Source: Elusimicrobiota bacterium (lineage in GTDB: Bacteria > Elusimicrobiota > Elusimicrobia > UBA1565 > UBA9628). Taken from it: a stretch of 54,139 nucleotides of DNA. The position numbers and the translations under genes are program-made. How positions within the stretch are numbered: position 1 is the first letter of the stretch; every line of letters starts with the position of its first letter. The stretch lies in NCBI GenBank assembly GCA_023249645.1, contig JAHFCF010000018.1:1438-55576 (forward strand). The letters are read 5' to 3'. Positions 15,800 to 23,732 of this stretch are shown piece after piece. The notes below the pieces were generated by a model. That model was not told the DNA's origin. It saw only the letters and a list, made by a program, of their open reading frames with translations, and made no database searches.

Positions 15800-16555
15800 T
15801 TATGATCCCATGGCCTTGAGGATCTCCCTTAATTTGGCCTGGATCGCGGCCGTGTTCTTGGGCCCCATGCGCAGAAGATGCTTCTGGGCTGGGCTCAAAT
15901 CCTCCAGCTTCTCGTCAGCCATCGAATACGAGATGACCTTCTCCTTCAACGGGATCGGACCTTTGACGACCGGGGTCTTGAGCAGTTCCTGCATGGCCCG
16001 GATCAGGGTGTCCTCGAAGTTGCTGTGCTGATAGCCCAGCTCTTCATAGGCCTGCTGGAAGACTGGTTTTAACTCCTTGAGAATACTCGCCGCTGCCTGT
16101 GCATCCACGGATTGGAAAGCCGCGGCCGCCAGATTGTAGCGGGCATAGGTCCGTGGATCCAGATAAGGACCATCATCCTTGGTCATGGCGGCGAACTTTT
16201 TCTTCGGACGCCAGAAGGACAGCCCCTTGCGGGGGCTCTTGCCCACAGCCACGGCATCCACGGCTGAGACAAAGCGTCGGATGAAATCCTCGGACTTAAG
16301 CCACTCGATGAGCTTCGCATGCGCGCCCAGCTGTGCGGACTTGGCCCGGATGAGGTCTTCCGCCTGTTCCAGCGTGAGAGGAGCCGGGGGCGCCGCGGGC
16401 TTGGGCTCCACAGGCAGTACCGGCGCCTGAGCCACAGGCGCAGATGCGGGCGCCGGCTGGGGCTGAACCGGACCCTGCGGCCGGAAGATGACCACTCCCG
16501 CGACTGCACAAGCCAAACCGACGCCCAACGCCCACAGCCAGATCTTGCTTCCCAT
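15800..16555 (-). CDS. Membrane-anchored protein with Pro/Ala linker, unknown function
   Basis: 251 aa from ATG 16555, chosen because AGGGGGA lies just upstream; an in-frame start at 16576 is possible. One transmembrane helix (WLWALGVGLACAVAGVVIF) is followed by a Pro/Gln/Ala-rich stalk to about residue 60. An alpha-helical globular domain follows (LEQAEDLIRAKSAQLGAHAK, YARYNLAAAAFQSVDAQAA, LSPAQKHLLRMGPKNTAAIQ). No family recognised. The topology places the domain outside the membrane. The upstream region has an extended -10 (TGTATGATAG) and the clearest single copy of the CTAGG-type element. Confidence 0.7.
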   Translation of the reverse strand: MGSKIWLWALGVGLACAVAGVVIFRPQGPVQPQPAPASAPVAQAPVLPVEPKPAAPPAPLTLEQAEDLIRAKSAQLGAHAKLIEWLKSEDFIRRFVSAVDAVAVGKSPRKGLSFWRPKKKFAAMTKDDGPYLDPRTYARYNLAAAAFQSVDAQAAASILKELKPVFQQAYEELGYQHSNFEDTLIRAMQELLKTPVVKGPIPLKEKVISYSMADEKLEDLSPAQKHLLRMGPKNTAAIQAKLREILKAMGS

Positions 16556-16605
16556 ATCATTCCCCCTATCGAGCAAAGGCTATCATACAATGAAGTTCCC
16601 CGCAA

Positions 16606-16645
16606 ACGACCTAGGTCTTTAGACCTAGGCCGCGCTTCCCCAAAC
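16606..16645 (-). promoter_or_regulatory. CTAGG-type promoter-upstream element, copy 3
   Basis: CCTAGGTCTTTAGACCTAGG at 16610-16629 is a perfect inverted repeat with a 2-nt centre. CAAACGACC occurs on both sides of it. It directly abuts the predicted -35 of the gene starting at 16555; the minus-strand -10 TATGAT is at 16582-16587. Confidence 0.65.
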
Positions 16646-16787
16646 GACCCTGGTGGATGAGCCCCGCCCACCCCATACTATCCGTATGAAAGTCATCCTC
16701 CTCCCCGACCACACTCCTCCGTCATCGTTCCGGAGGCAATGGAAGGGATCCCGGATGACCAAGCCTTAGAGTCCGTCCCTCGAAGGC

Positions 16788-17471
16788 TTAGGAGCCGGTC
16801 CCTGTTCCCGCTGGGAACAGGGGCCTTCTCTTTTCCAGCAGCGCGCCGCCGGGCCCGTCCTTGAGAGGCGTGAACGAGCGGACCAGCGCATTGAACTGCG
16901 GCTCGTACTTGGCAAAACCCAGCTCCGTCGCGGGATAGACGAGGACGTAGAATCCGCTCGGCATGGGCACGACCACATAGGCATGCTGGCGCGGATTGGC
17001 TTTGGCTCCCGTGCTTTTGCGGATCACCGTCCCCCATTGCGCCTGCGGGTCGGCCGGCCCGTAGGAGAAGACCACGAAATACTTAGCCGGGCGCCCGGCC
17101 GCCTCGATGGTCTGGACCTCCTTGATCATGACGCGCTCGGGGCCATAGATGGAATCCAGGGTCTGCCGGATGAAATCATCCGCGTCCGCGTACATCTCCA
17201 AGGAGCCGTCGCGCAGGCGGTGCGTCGAGTAGCGGGAATGCCAGCGCACGCTCAGGCTCGGCACGCCCCGGTAGAAGTCCGGCTCGAAGGGGCCGATGAA
17301 GGTGGTGTCGTTGAAATGCTCCCCCTCGGAATCGAAGAGGACCTCCCAGGCCCACGGCACACGACACTGGAAATCGCGGTTGCTCGATGTATACAAAGCG
17401 CTGGCCGGCCGGCGGCAGCCGAAAGCCGTCAGCATCCCCAAGCCCATAGCCGCCAGAATTATCTTCTTCAT
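16788..17471 (-). CDS. Predicted lipoprotein, unknown function
   Basis: 227 aa from ATG 17471 (MKKIILAAMGLGMLTAFGC), giving a signal peptide with lipobox T-A-F-G-C and lipidation at Cys19. The rest is a compact alpha/beta domain (YTSSNRDFQCRVPWAWEV, AAGRPAKYFVVFSYGP, AYVVVPMPSGFYVLVYPAT) similar in style to PsbP/Mog1-like proteins that begin with a Y-S-S/F-x-V-P-x-W pattern; this comparison is weak. It starts 13 nt after the large membrane-protein gene and is probably in one operon with it. A strong hairpin (16800-16822) lies in its last codons. Confidence 0.75.
   Translation of the reverse strand: MKKIILAAMGLGMLTAFGCRRPASALYTSSNRDFQCRVPWAWEVLFDSEGEHFNDTTFIGPFEPDFYRGVPSLSVRWHSRYSTHRLRDGSLEMYADADDFIRQTLDSIYGPERVMIKEVQTIEAAGRPAKYFVVFSYGPADPQAQWGTVIRKSTGAKANPRQHAYVVVPMPSGFYVLVYPATELGFAKYEPQFNALVRSFTPLKDGPGGALLEKRRPLFPAGTGTGS
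16800..16822. terminator. Strong hairpin at the end of the lipoprotein gene
   Basis: CCCTGTTCCC and GGGAACAGGG form a perfect 10-bp stem with a 3-nt loop. On the plus strand it is followed by a pyrimidine-rich run with TTTT. It overlaps the last codons of the minus-strand gene, so its role as a terminator is uncertain. Confidence 0.4.
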
Positions 17472-17484
17472 GGCTCCGATCCTA

Positions 17485-19341
17485 TCAATCCTCTCGCGCC
17501 TGGGCAAGTTCCTTGGCCCGTGCCGCGAATGTCTTGGCTTTCGCCTCGTCACCGGCCAGACGCCAGCTTTCCGAGAGTCTCTGGCTCACCGCGCCCTCCA
17601 AAGACTCGTCCCCCAAGCGCCGTGCTTGCAGGTCAGCGCCATAGTAGAGCTTGCGCGCCTCGGCCCCCTGGCCGCGCTTTTCCAAGACAAAGGCCAACAA
17701 GGCCATGAGCTCCGGGTCGCGCCGGACAGCCGGACGCCTGCGGGCGATCTCGATGAGGTAGTCGCCCTTGCGCGGAAGATCGAGCCTGTCAAAGGCATAG
17801 GCCTTCCACAGCAGAGCCTGCGCGCTCTCGGGCGACTGGACCATCCAGCGGCTGAGCTCATCCAGGACCCGGGCCCGACCGCCAGGCATTGTCAGAAGAT
17901 GATCCAAACCATCGGGCCAGAGACGGTTGACGGCGGGCAGATGGTGATTCGACGTCAGCCAGCCATCCGCGCCGGAACGGCGCAGGTAGACCAGGGCCGC
18001 ATCATCCGCATAGGCCAGGGCCCAGTCAGGATCCTCGTCCAGGACGCGCGCGGGAGAGTCGGCGCGGCGGTTGAGGAGCACGGCATAGTCGAAGCGGTAG
18101 GCCTCGGCCAGAAGCCTGAAGCGCTCGGGCCAACGCACCGCATCCTTCATGAAGAGCGTCCCGTAAAGATCCTCGCGGCTGTCCACGAAGACAGGGCGCC
18201 GGGAGAGCGCCAAGAGCTCGTCGCCGGATCCCGGCTCGTTGAACATCCGGCCGGTGACTCCGTTGGCCTTGAGATAATTGACCGCTCCATCCAAGCGAGG
18301 CGTCCCATAGCCGCGCCCGCGGCCCAGGGGCAGATAGGTCGAGAACCCATGCCAGGCGAAGAGCGCGGCCAAGACGGCGGCCAGGCGCGCCACGCGGCTG
18401 GGCGTATCCCGCCACGGCGGGAGGAAATGCCCGATGGCGAGCGTGATGAGCGGGCAGGCGGCCAGCACGTAGAGGGGCCGCACGGCGGGTAGCACCAAGG
18501 CGAAGGCCAACAGGCTTGCCGTGCTCAACGTCAAGAAGAACTCCTGCTGAAGACAGATCCAGCAGGCCGCGACGCCGGCCACAGAGAAGAGTACATACAG
18601 GTTGAACCACTCAGAGAAGGGGCGCCACGCCAGGGCCGAGGGCGCGTTCAGGAAGAATCGCGCCGCGACCATCCAGCCATGGGGATTGCAGGCCAAGCCG
18701 GCCAACGCGGCGACGAGGAAGGCTCCGAAACGCATCCTCTCGCCTTTCTCGGCATGGAGCGCGGTCTTGACCACCTTGAGCGCCACCAGCATCAGCGCCA
18801 GAAAAGAGGTCGCGCCGTTCAGATTGGCCCAGAGGGCCGAGAGGATGGCGACTTGCACCGCCGTGGACCATGCAAAGCCGCGCCTGAGCCGCAAGACGCG
18901 GATGAAGAGAGCCACCAGAAGCAAATCGAAGAAGGCCGGCATCTCGGTCATGCCCGGCCAGGCAGCGGCCGCGCCCACAGCCAGGACGCCGGCAGAGAGC
19001 AAGGGGTTGGAACAGCTCAAAGGAAGGAGAAGGGCAAAGGCCAGGGCGATGACGATGCACTTCAAAGCCGGAAGGGCCAAAGGGCCGCTCTGATCCAGAT
19101 GATTGAAGAGGACGTCGCAGAGCCACGAGTCCGTGGTCCAGAGCCTGCCGGAGACGGTGTAGGAGAAGGTGTCGGCCGCGGGCAGGGCACGATGGGCCAG
19201 GATGTCCGCGCCCGTACGGATGTGAAGCCAGGTGCCGGTCTCGTGCACGGAGAAGGCGGCTAAAAGGAAGACGAAGGCGAAGAGTACGGCCGTGAGCGGC
19301 CTGTGGGGGTGGTGCGGGTTCTCGTGCGGATGGCTGGTCAT
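17485..19341 (-). CDS. Polytopic membrane protein with periplasmic/TPR-like C-terminal part
   Basis: 618 aa. Residues about 15-390 hold ten or more membrane helices, with the loop HETGTWLHIRTGADILAH after the first one, resembling GT39-like or dolichyl-type membrane transferases. The second part (DGAVNYLKANGVTGRMFNEP, RPVFVDSREDLYGTLF) is a soluble domain often found at the end of such proteins, and the last 130 residues are helical repeats (KAYAFDRLDLPRKGDYLIEI). No catalytic motif is clear. The start lies 10 nt beyond the 3' end of tRNA-Thr, so it may be read from the tRNA promoter. Confidence 0.75.
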   Translation of the reverse strand: MTSHPHENPHHPHRPLTAVLFAFVFLLAAFSVHETGTWLHIRTGADILAHRALPAADTFSYTVSGRLWTTDSWLCDVLFNHLDQSGPLALPALKCIVIALAFALLLPLSCSNPLLSAGVLAVGAAAAWPGMTEMPAFFDLLLVALFIRVLRLRRGFAWSTAVQVAILSALWANLNGATSFLALMLVALKVVKTALHAEKGERMRFGAFLVAALAGLACNPHGWMVAARFFLNAPSALAWRPFSEWFNLYVLFSVAGVAACWICLQQEFFLTLSTASLLAFALVLPAVRPLYVLAACPLITLAIGHFLPPWRDTPSRVARLAAVLAALFAWHGFSTYLPLGRGRGYGTPRLDGAVNYLKANGVTGRMFNEPGSGDELLALSRRPVFVDSREDLYGTLFMKDAVRWPERFRLLAEAYRFDYAVLLNRRADSPARVLDEDPDWALAYADDAALVYLRRSGADGWLTSNHHLPAVNRLWPDGLDHLLTMPGGRARVLDELSRWMVQSPESAQALLWKAYAFDRLDLPRKGDYLIEIARRRPAVRRDPELMALLAFVLEKRGQGAEARKLYYGADLQARRLGDESLEGAVSQRLSESWRLAGDEAKAKTFAARAKELAQARED

Positions 19342-19350
19342 GGATCGATC

Positions 19351-19421
19351 AGCCCCAGCCCGGAATCGAACCGAGGTCTAGCGTTTACAAAACGCGTGCT
19401 CTGCCATTGAGCTACAGGGGC
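19351..19421 (-). tRNA. tRNA-Thr (anticodon UGU)
   Basis: A 71-nt cloverleaf reads on the minus strand: acceptor GCCCCTG with CTGGGGC (one T-T mismatch), D arm GCTC..GAGC, anticodon loop TTTGTAA giving TGT, and T arm CTCGG TTCGATT CCGGG. CCA is not encoded. A TATAAT box lies 8 nt upstream on the minus strand (19430-19435). Confidence 0.92.
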
Positions 19422-19429
19422 GATGCGCT

Positions 19430-19435
19430 ATTATA
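19430..19435 (-). promoter_or_regulatory. -10 box (TTGTATAAT) of tRNA-Thr
   Basis: TATAAT with an upstream TG-type extension, on the minus strand directly before the tRNA. It lies between the E2 gene stop and the tRNA 5' end. Confidence 0.55.
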
Positions 19436-19455
19436 CAAGGAAAAGCCGGCCTGGC

Positions 19456-20778
19456 TCACATCCCGACTAGGATCAGATCAGGGTCTTCGAGATGGCGGAT
19501 GACGTCGTTCAAAAAATGCTGGGCATGGCCGCCGTCCACAAGCCGGTGGTCGAAGGTCAAAGAAAGCGGCAAAAACCTCTTGATCCGGATGGCGTCGTCC
19601 TCGGCCGCGGGCCTGGCCGTCATGCGACCCACACCCAGGATGCCGGCCTCCGGGTAATTGAGGATCGGCGTGCCGTAGAGCCCGCCGATGGAGCCGTAAT
19701 TGGTGATGGTGAAGCTGCCGCCCTTGAGGTCCTTGACCTCGAGCGTGCGTCGGCGCGCCTTCTGGGCCATGCTCTCAAGCTCGCGGGCGATCTGAAGGAT
19801 GGACTTGCGGTCCGCGTCCTTAAGGTTGGGCACGACGAGGCCGTCTTGCGTGTCGACAGCGACGCCGATATGGTAATAGCCCTTGAAGACGATCTCATCC
19901 TTGGCGTCGTCGAGCATGGTGTTCATCTCCGGCACGCGCTTGAGAGCCGCCACCACAGCCTTGACCACGAAGGAGAGCAGCGTCAGATGCACTCCCTCCT
20001 TGGCCGCCTGCGCCTTCATCTTTTCGCGGATGCGCAAAAGAGCGTCGACGCAGGCGTCGTCCATCACCGTCACCTGGGCCGTGCGCGTCACCGACTCGAC
20101 CATCCCCTGCGCGATGCGGCGGCGCAATCCCCGCAAAGGCAGGCGCTCGACCGGGCCCCAGGAATCCGCTCCCTTGACCCCGCCGATCACTCGCTCGCCC
20201 CTCTCGGGAGCGCCCAGCTCAGCGGCCCGGCGCACGTCTTCCTCGGTCACCCGGCCCTTGGGCCCGGTGCCGTGGAGGATCTCGATGTCCACGCCCAGCT
20301 GCTTGGCCAGGGCGCGGTCCTTGGGCAGGGCTTCGACCGGCGGCCTGGTCACAGGCGGCGGCGCAACGACAGTTTTTGGCTTGGGAGGCTCTTCGGCCGG
20401 AGCTTCCTCCAGCTGTCCCACCACGCCCACGGAAGGGGCCTGGACCGTGTAGGGCTCAGGCGGCGTCGGACGGGGCGCCACGACCGGGACCGGAGCGGGG
20501 GCCGGGGACGGGGCCTTGGCCGGGACTTTTTTAAGTTCGGACTTCTCGCCGATGACTGCCACGACCTCACCCACCTTGATGATGTCGCCGGCGCCGCCCT
20601 TGATGCTCAGAACATACCCCGCCTTGGGCGAGGGGATCTCGACGACGGCCTTGTCCGTCTCGACTTCCACCAGGGTCTGGTGCGCCTGGATCTGATCGCC
20701 GACCTTCACCTTCCACTGCACGATCTCCCCCTCGGTGAGGCCCTCGCCGACATCGGGGAATTTGAATTCAAAAGCCAT
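19456..20778 (-). CDS. 2-oxoacid dehydrogenase E2 (dihydrolipoyl acyltransferase)
   Basis: 440 aa. Lipoyl domain at 1-80 with lipoyl lysine K43 in VEVETDKAVVEIPS; then a Pro/Ala linker, the E1/E3-binding domain near 155-195 (LAKQLGVDIEILHGTGPKGR), and the catalytic acyltransferase domain ending in SLTFDHRLVDGGHAQHFLND with the active-site His. It moves acyl groups from E1 to CoA. The acyl substrate (pyruvate or branched-chain oxoacids) is not fixed by sequence; separate alpha and beta E1 subunits fit both. It is the last gene of the E1a-E1b-E2 operon. The E3 subunit is not encoded here. Confidence 0.95.
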   Translation of the reverse strand: MAFEFKFPDVGEGLTEGEIVQWKVKVGDQIQAHQTLVEVETDKAVVEIPSPKAGYVLSIKGGAGDIIKVGEVVAVIGEKSELKKVPAKAPSPAPAPVPVVAPRPTPPEPYTVQAPSVGVVGQLEEAPAEEPPKPKTVVAPPPVTRPPVEALPKDRALAKQLGVDIEILHGTGPKGRVTEEDVRRAAELGAPERGERVIGGVKGADSWGPVERLPLRGLRRRIAQGMVESVTRTAQVTVMDDACVDALLRIREKMKAQAAKEGVHLTLLSFVVKAVVAALKRVPEMNTMLDDAKDEIVFKGYYHIGVAVDTQDGLVVPNLKDADRKSILQIARELESMAQKARRRTLEVKDLKGGSFTITNYGSIGGLYGTPILNYPEAGILGVGRMTARPAAEDDAIRIKRFLPLSLTFDHRLVDGGHAQHFLNDVIRHLEDPDLILVGM

Positions 20779-20797
20779 GGGATCCTCCGTGGTGTCT

Positions 20798-21775
20798 TTA
20801 GAAGCTCAGGATCTTCTCGCAGCCGGCCAGGATGCGGCGGCGGTCAGGCAGGTAGTGCTCCTCCAACTGGGAGAGGGGCATCACCGTGTCGAATCCCGTG
20901 ACGCGCTCAATCGGCGCGCGCAGACTGGAGAGCGCTTCCTCGGCGACGCGGGCCGCGATCTCCGCGCCGAGGCCCAAGGTGCGCGGGGCCTCGTGGGTGA
21001 TGAGCAAGCGGCCGGTCTTGCGCACGGATTCGATGATGGTCTCGCTGTCCATGGGGGAGAGCGTGCGCAGATCGATGACCTCGGCTGAGACGTCTTTCGC
21101 CTGCAGCTCCTCGGCCGCGGCCAGGGCCTCGCGCATCATCGCCCCCCAGGCCACGATGGTCAGATCTTTTCCTTCGCGTGCCACATGCGCCTTCCCGATA
21201 GGCACCGTGTAATCCTCTTCGGAGACTTCGCCCCGGACGGCCCGGTAGATGCGCTTGGGCTCGCAGAAGATCACCGGCTCGCCCAGGCGCAGAGCGGAAA
21301 GCATGAGCCCTTTGGCATCGGAAGGATTCGACGGCTGGACGATCGTGAGGCCCGGGGTATGGACGAGCATGGTCTCCGGCGAATCGGAATGGAGCTCGGG
21401 CGCGTGGATGCCACCGCCCCAGGGCACGCGGATGACCACGCCCAGGCCCAGGCGCCCGCGGCTGCGCGTGCGCATGCGCGCCAGCTGGTTGCATATCTGG
21501 TCCATGGCCACATGCAGGAAGCCCTCGAACTGGATCTCAGCCACGGGCAGCATGCCGCCGGCAGCCAAGCCGATGGCCGTGCCCACGATGCCGGACTCGG
21601 CCAGGGGCGTGTCCATCACGCGCTGAGCCCCGTATTTGGCCTGGAGGCCGTCGGTGACGCGGAACACTCCACCCTCGAGGCCGACGTCCTCGCCGAGGAT
21701 GATCATGCGGTTGTTGCGGGCCATCTCCTGGTCCAGGGCCTGGTTGATGGCGGAGACGATGTTGAGCTTAGCCAT
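20798..21775 (-). CDS. 2-oxoacid dehydrogenase E1 beta subunit
   Basis: 325 aa. It begins INQALDQEMARNNRMIILGE and continues with GEDVGLEGGVFRVTDGL, TPLAESGIVGTAIGLAAGG and GAMMREALAAAEELQ, standard for the transketolase-like beta chain of pyruvate/branched-chain oxoacid dehydrogenases. With the alpha chain it forms the thiamine-diphosphate enzyme that decarboxylates the oxoacid. Its ATG overlaps the alpha-subunit end by 8 nt, and the E2 start follows 19 nt after its stop. Confidence 0.95.
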   Translation of the reverse strand: MAKLNIVSAINQALDQEMARNNRMIILGEDVGLEGGVFRVTDGLQAKYGAQRVMDTPLAESGIVGTAIGLAAGGMLPVAEIQFEGFLHVAMDQICNQLARMRTRSRGRLGLGVVIRVPWGGGIHAPELHSDSPETMLVHTPGLTIVQPSNPSDAKGLMLSALRLGEPVIFCEPKRIYRAVRGEVSEEDYTVPIGKAHVAREGKDLTIVAWGAMMREALAAAEELQAKDVSAEVIDLRTLSPMDSETIIESVRKTGRLLITHEAPRTLGLGAEIAARVAEEALSSLRAPIERVTGFDTVMPLSQLEEHYLPDRRRILAGCEKILSF

Positions 21776-22862
21776 GGCTCTCGCCTCCTGATTTTGAAGC
21801 CGAGAAGGCCAGGAAATCTTCCTGCTGCCGCTTCAGATACGGCGGCTGACGCCGGTAGGTGTAGGCGAAGATGTCCGTGACGGGCGCCGGGGCCATGGCC
21901 TCGGCCTGGTGGATGGCCTCATCCGCCTCGGCCAGACCCTTTTCCATGATGCGAGCCTCGTCCGTGTCATTCCAGAGTTTTTTGGATTGCAGATAGGCTC
22001 TGAGGCGCAGGAGGGGGTCGAGGGGCTTGTGCGCCTCGAGTTCCGCGTCGGTCCTGTACTTGGTCGGATCATCCGAAGTGGTGTGGGGACCGAAGCGGTA
22101 GGTGAGCATCTCGATCAAGCGCGGGCCGCGGCCCTCCCGGGCGTCGGTCAAGGCCTCCTGCATGGCCGCCGCGACGGCCAAGAGGTCGTTGCCGTCCACT
22201 AGGAGCCCCGGGAACCCATAGCTCGAAGCCCTCTGCGCGATGGTCGCGGCCGCGGTCTGTTGTCGGCGCGGCAAGGAGATGGCGAACTGGTTGTTCTGGC
22301 AGATGAAGACCGTGGGCGTCTGGAACACGCCCGCGAAATTCATGGCCTCATGCACGGCTCCCTCGGAGCTGGCGCCGTCGCCGAAGTAAGCAACGGCCGC
22401 AGCCTTCTCTGCCTGGAGCTTCATGGCCCAGGCCAGGCCCACCGCGTGCAATGGCTGGGCCCCGACCACGATCTGGATGGGGAAGACGCACGTCCCCTCC
22501 GCGAAGCTCATGCCGCGCTCGTCGCCCATCCAGTAGCGATAGATGCTGGAGAGCGGCACGCCGCGCATGAAGAGGGCCCCGCTTTCCCGGTAGGAGGGGA
22601 CCATCCAATCGGAACTCTCCAAGAAGGCTGAGGAGGCCTGGCAGGCCTCCTGGCCGTAGACCGGGGCATAGGTCCCCAAACGGCCCTCCCGCTGGAGGTT
22701 CATGGCGGCGCGGTCGGCCTGGCGCATGAGGCAGAGTCTTTCATAGAGCTCCCGGATGCGCGCATCCGGGAGGCCCGGCTCGAAACCCTTGACGATGCGG
22801 CCTTGGGGATCGAGGATCTGAAGGCTTTCCCCTTTGGATGGATCGAATCGTCCGAAATACAT
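21768..22862 (-). CDS. 2-oxoacid dehydrogenase E1 alpha subunit
   Basis: 364 aa from ATG 22862 (MYFGRFDPSKGES), preferred over an in-frame upstream start because AAGGAAG lies 6 nt ahead. The thiamine diphosphate/Mg motif GDGASSEGAVHEAMNFAGVF ends in CQNN, and RFGPHTTSDDPTKYR carries the phosphorylation-loop histidine conserved in alpha chains. The minus-strand TTGTATTCT about 30 nt upstream is the likely -10 of the operon. A divergent gene with its own promoter starts 92 bp away. Confidence 0.95.
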   Translation of the reverse strand: MYFGRFDPSKGESLQILDPQGRIVKGFEPGLPDARIRELYERLCLMRQADRAAMNLQREGRLGTYAPVYGQEACQASSAFLESSDWMVPSYRESGALFMRGVPLSSIYRYWMGDERGMSFAEGTCVFPIQIVVGAQPLHAVGLAWAMKLQAEKAAAVAYFGDGASSEGAVHEAMNFAGVFQTPTVFICQNNQFAISLPRRQQTAAATIAQRASSYGFPGLLVDGNDLLAVAAAMQEALTDAREGRGPRLIEMLTYRFGPHTTSDDPTKYRTDAELEAHKPLDPLLRLRAYLQSKKLWNDTDEARIMEKGLAEADEAIHQAEAMAPAPVTDIFAYTYRRQPPYLKRQQEDFLAFSASKSGGESHG

Positions 22863-22942
22863 GTTTTTCTTCCTTGCCTGGATGAACGCCTCTAGAATAC
22901 AAAAAAACAAAACACTCAAATATCATTTTTTTATCAAATCTG

Positions 22943-22948
22943 TAGAAT
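22943..22948 (+). promoter_or_regulatory. -10 box (TGTAGAAT), leaderless arrangement
   Basis: TCTGTAGAAT ends exactly 6 nt before ATG 22955; the six nucleotides AGTCCC cannot act as a ribosome-binding site. Confidence 0.5.
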
Positions 22949-22954
22949 AGTCCC

Positions 22955-23617
22955 ATGCAGATCGACAGCCAGGTCGCAGACCTGTCATTCAGCGCAGGCA
23001 TCGTCGTGGCCGAAGATGTCCTCGTAGGCCCGACTCCCGACGCATTGAAGGATCTCCTGGATGGACTCGTTCGGCGCCGGTCTGCCGAGGACTTCCCACC
23101 CCCGGCTGTCAAGGACGCCGTGCGCCGGCTCTTGAAGCGCGGGGGCTTCAAGCCCTCCGGACGCAACAAGCCGGCCAGCGAGTATTTGGCCCAGGCCGCG
23201 CGCGAGGGCCGCTTCCCGCGCATCAACAACCTCGTGGACATCAACAATCTCCTTTCCTTGGAGACAGGGCTTCCGATCAGCCTCTTGGACCTAGCCGCCT
23301 TCGGCGGCAAGGCCTCTTTACGCTGCGGTCAGCCGAGCGAGAAATACATCTTCAACAGCGCTGGCCAGGAGATCGACCTGGAAGGCTTGATCTGCGCCTG
23401 CTCCGCCGAGGACGCGCCGCTCGGCAATCCGGTCAAGGATTCCATGGCCGGCAAGCTCAAGACGGAGACAACGGGCGTCCTGGGAGTGATCTACGCCCCC
23501 CTCGATTGCGAGGCAGGAAAAAACCTCGCCGCGTCCACTGAGCGCTTCGGACAGCTTCTGAAGGAATTCGGAGGAGCCGCGAAAGCCATGACCTTCACAA
23601 TCCCGCCGGCCGCGTGA
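22955..23617 (+). CDS. B3/B4 domain protein (tRNA-synthetase editing-domain-like)
   Basis: 220 aa. The central stretch FKPSGRNKPASEYLAQAA, GRFPRINNLVDINNLLSLET and GLPISLLDLAAFGG is the signature of the B3/B4 domain found in phenylalanyl-tRNA synthetase beta chains and as stand-alone proteins. Free-standing copies are proposed to edit or bind misacylated tRNA or amino acids; that role is inferred. The predicted mRNA is leaderless. It converges with the serine hydrolase gene, and two palindromes lie between their stops. Confidence 0.85.
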   Translation: MQIDSQVADLSFSAGIVVAEDVLVGPTPDALKDLLDGLVRRRSAEDFPPPAVKDAVRRLLKRGGFKPSGRNKPASEYLAQAAREGRFPRINNLVDINNLLSLETGLPISLLDLAAFGGKASLRCGQPSEKYIFNSAGQEIDLEGLICACSAEDAPLGNPVKDSMAGKLKTETTGVLGVIYAPLDCEAGKNLAASTERFGQLLKEFGGAAKAMTFTIPPAA

Positions 23618-23647
23618 ACGCGGCCATCATGGGATTGCCCGGAGCGA

Positions 23648-23711
23648 ACATTTGCCGGCAAATGTAAGAAATCGCCACAGAAAAAAACCGTCCAACTGTT
23701 GCCGGCAACAG
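23648..23711. repeat. Palindrome pair between convergent genes
   Basis: Two perfect palindromes share the centre TTGCCGGCAA. ACATTTGCCGGCAAATGT is at 23648-23665 and CTGTTGCCGGCAACAG at 23696-23711. The second fits the CTGT-N8-ACAG pattern of this window. Being between two 3' ends, they are unlikely operators. Confidence 0.8.
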
Positions 23712-23732
23712 CTGCCCAAAGGGTAAAAGTCT

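Noticed and set aside
16686..16770. Short frame starting MKVILLPDH, like the start of ribosomal protein L9
   Set aside because: Only the first six residues match, it stops after about 27 codons, and no L9 body follows in any frame.
19456..22862. Assignment of the dehydrogenase cluster specifically to pyruvate or to branched-chain oxoacids
   Set aside because: Motifs fit both and no neighbouring gene decides, so the substrate is left open.
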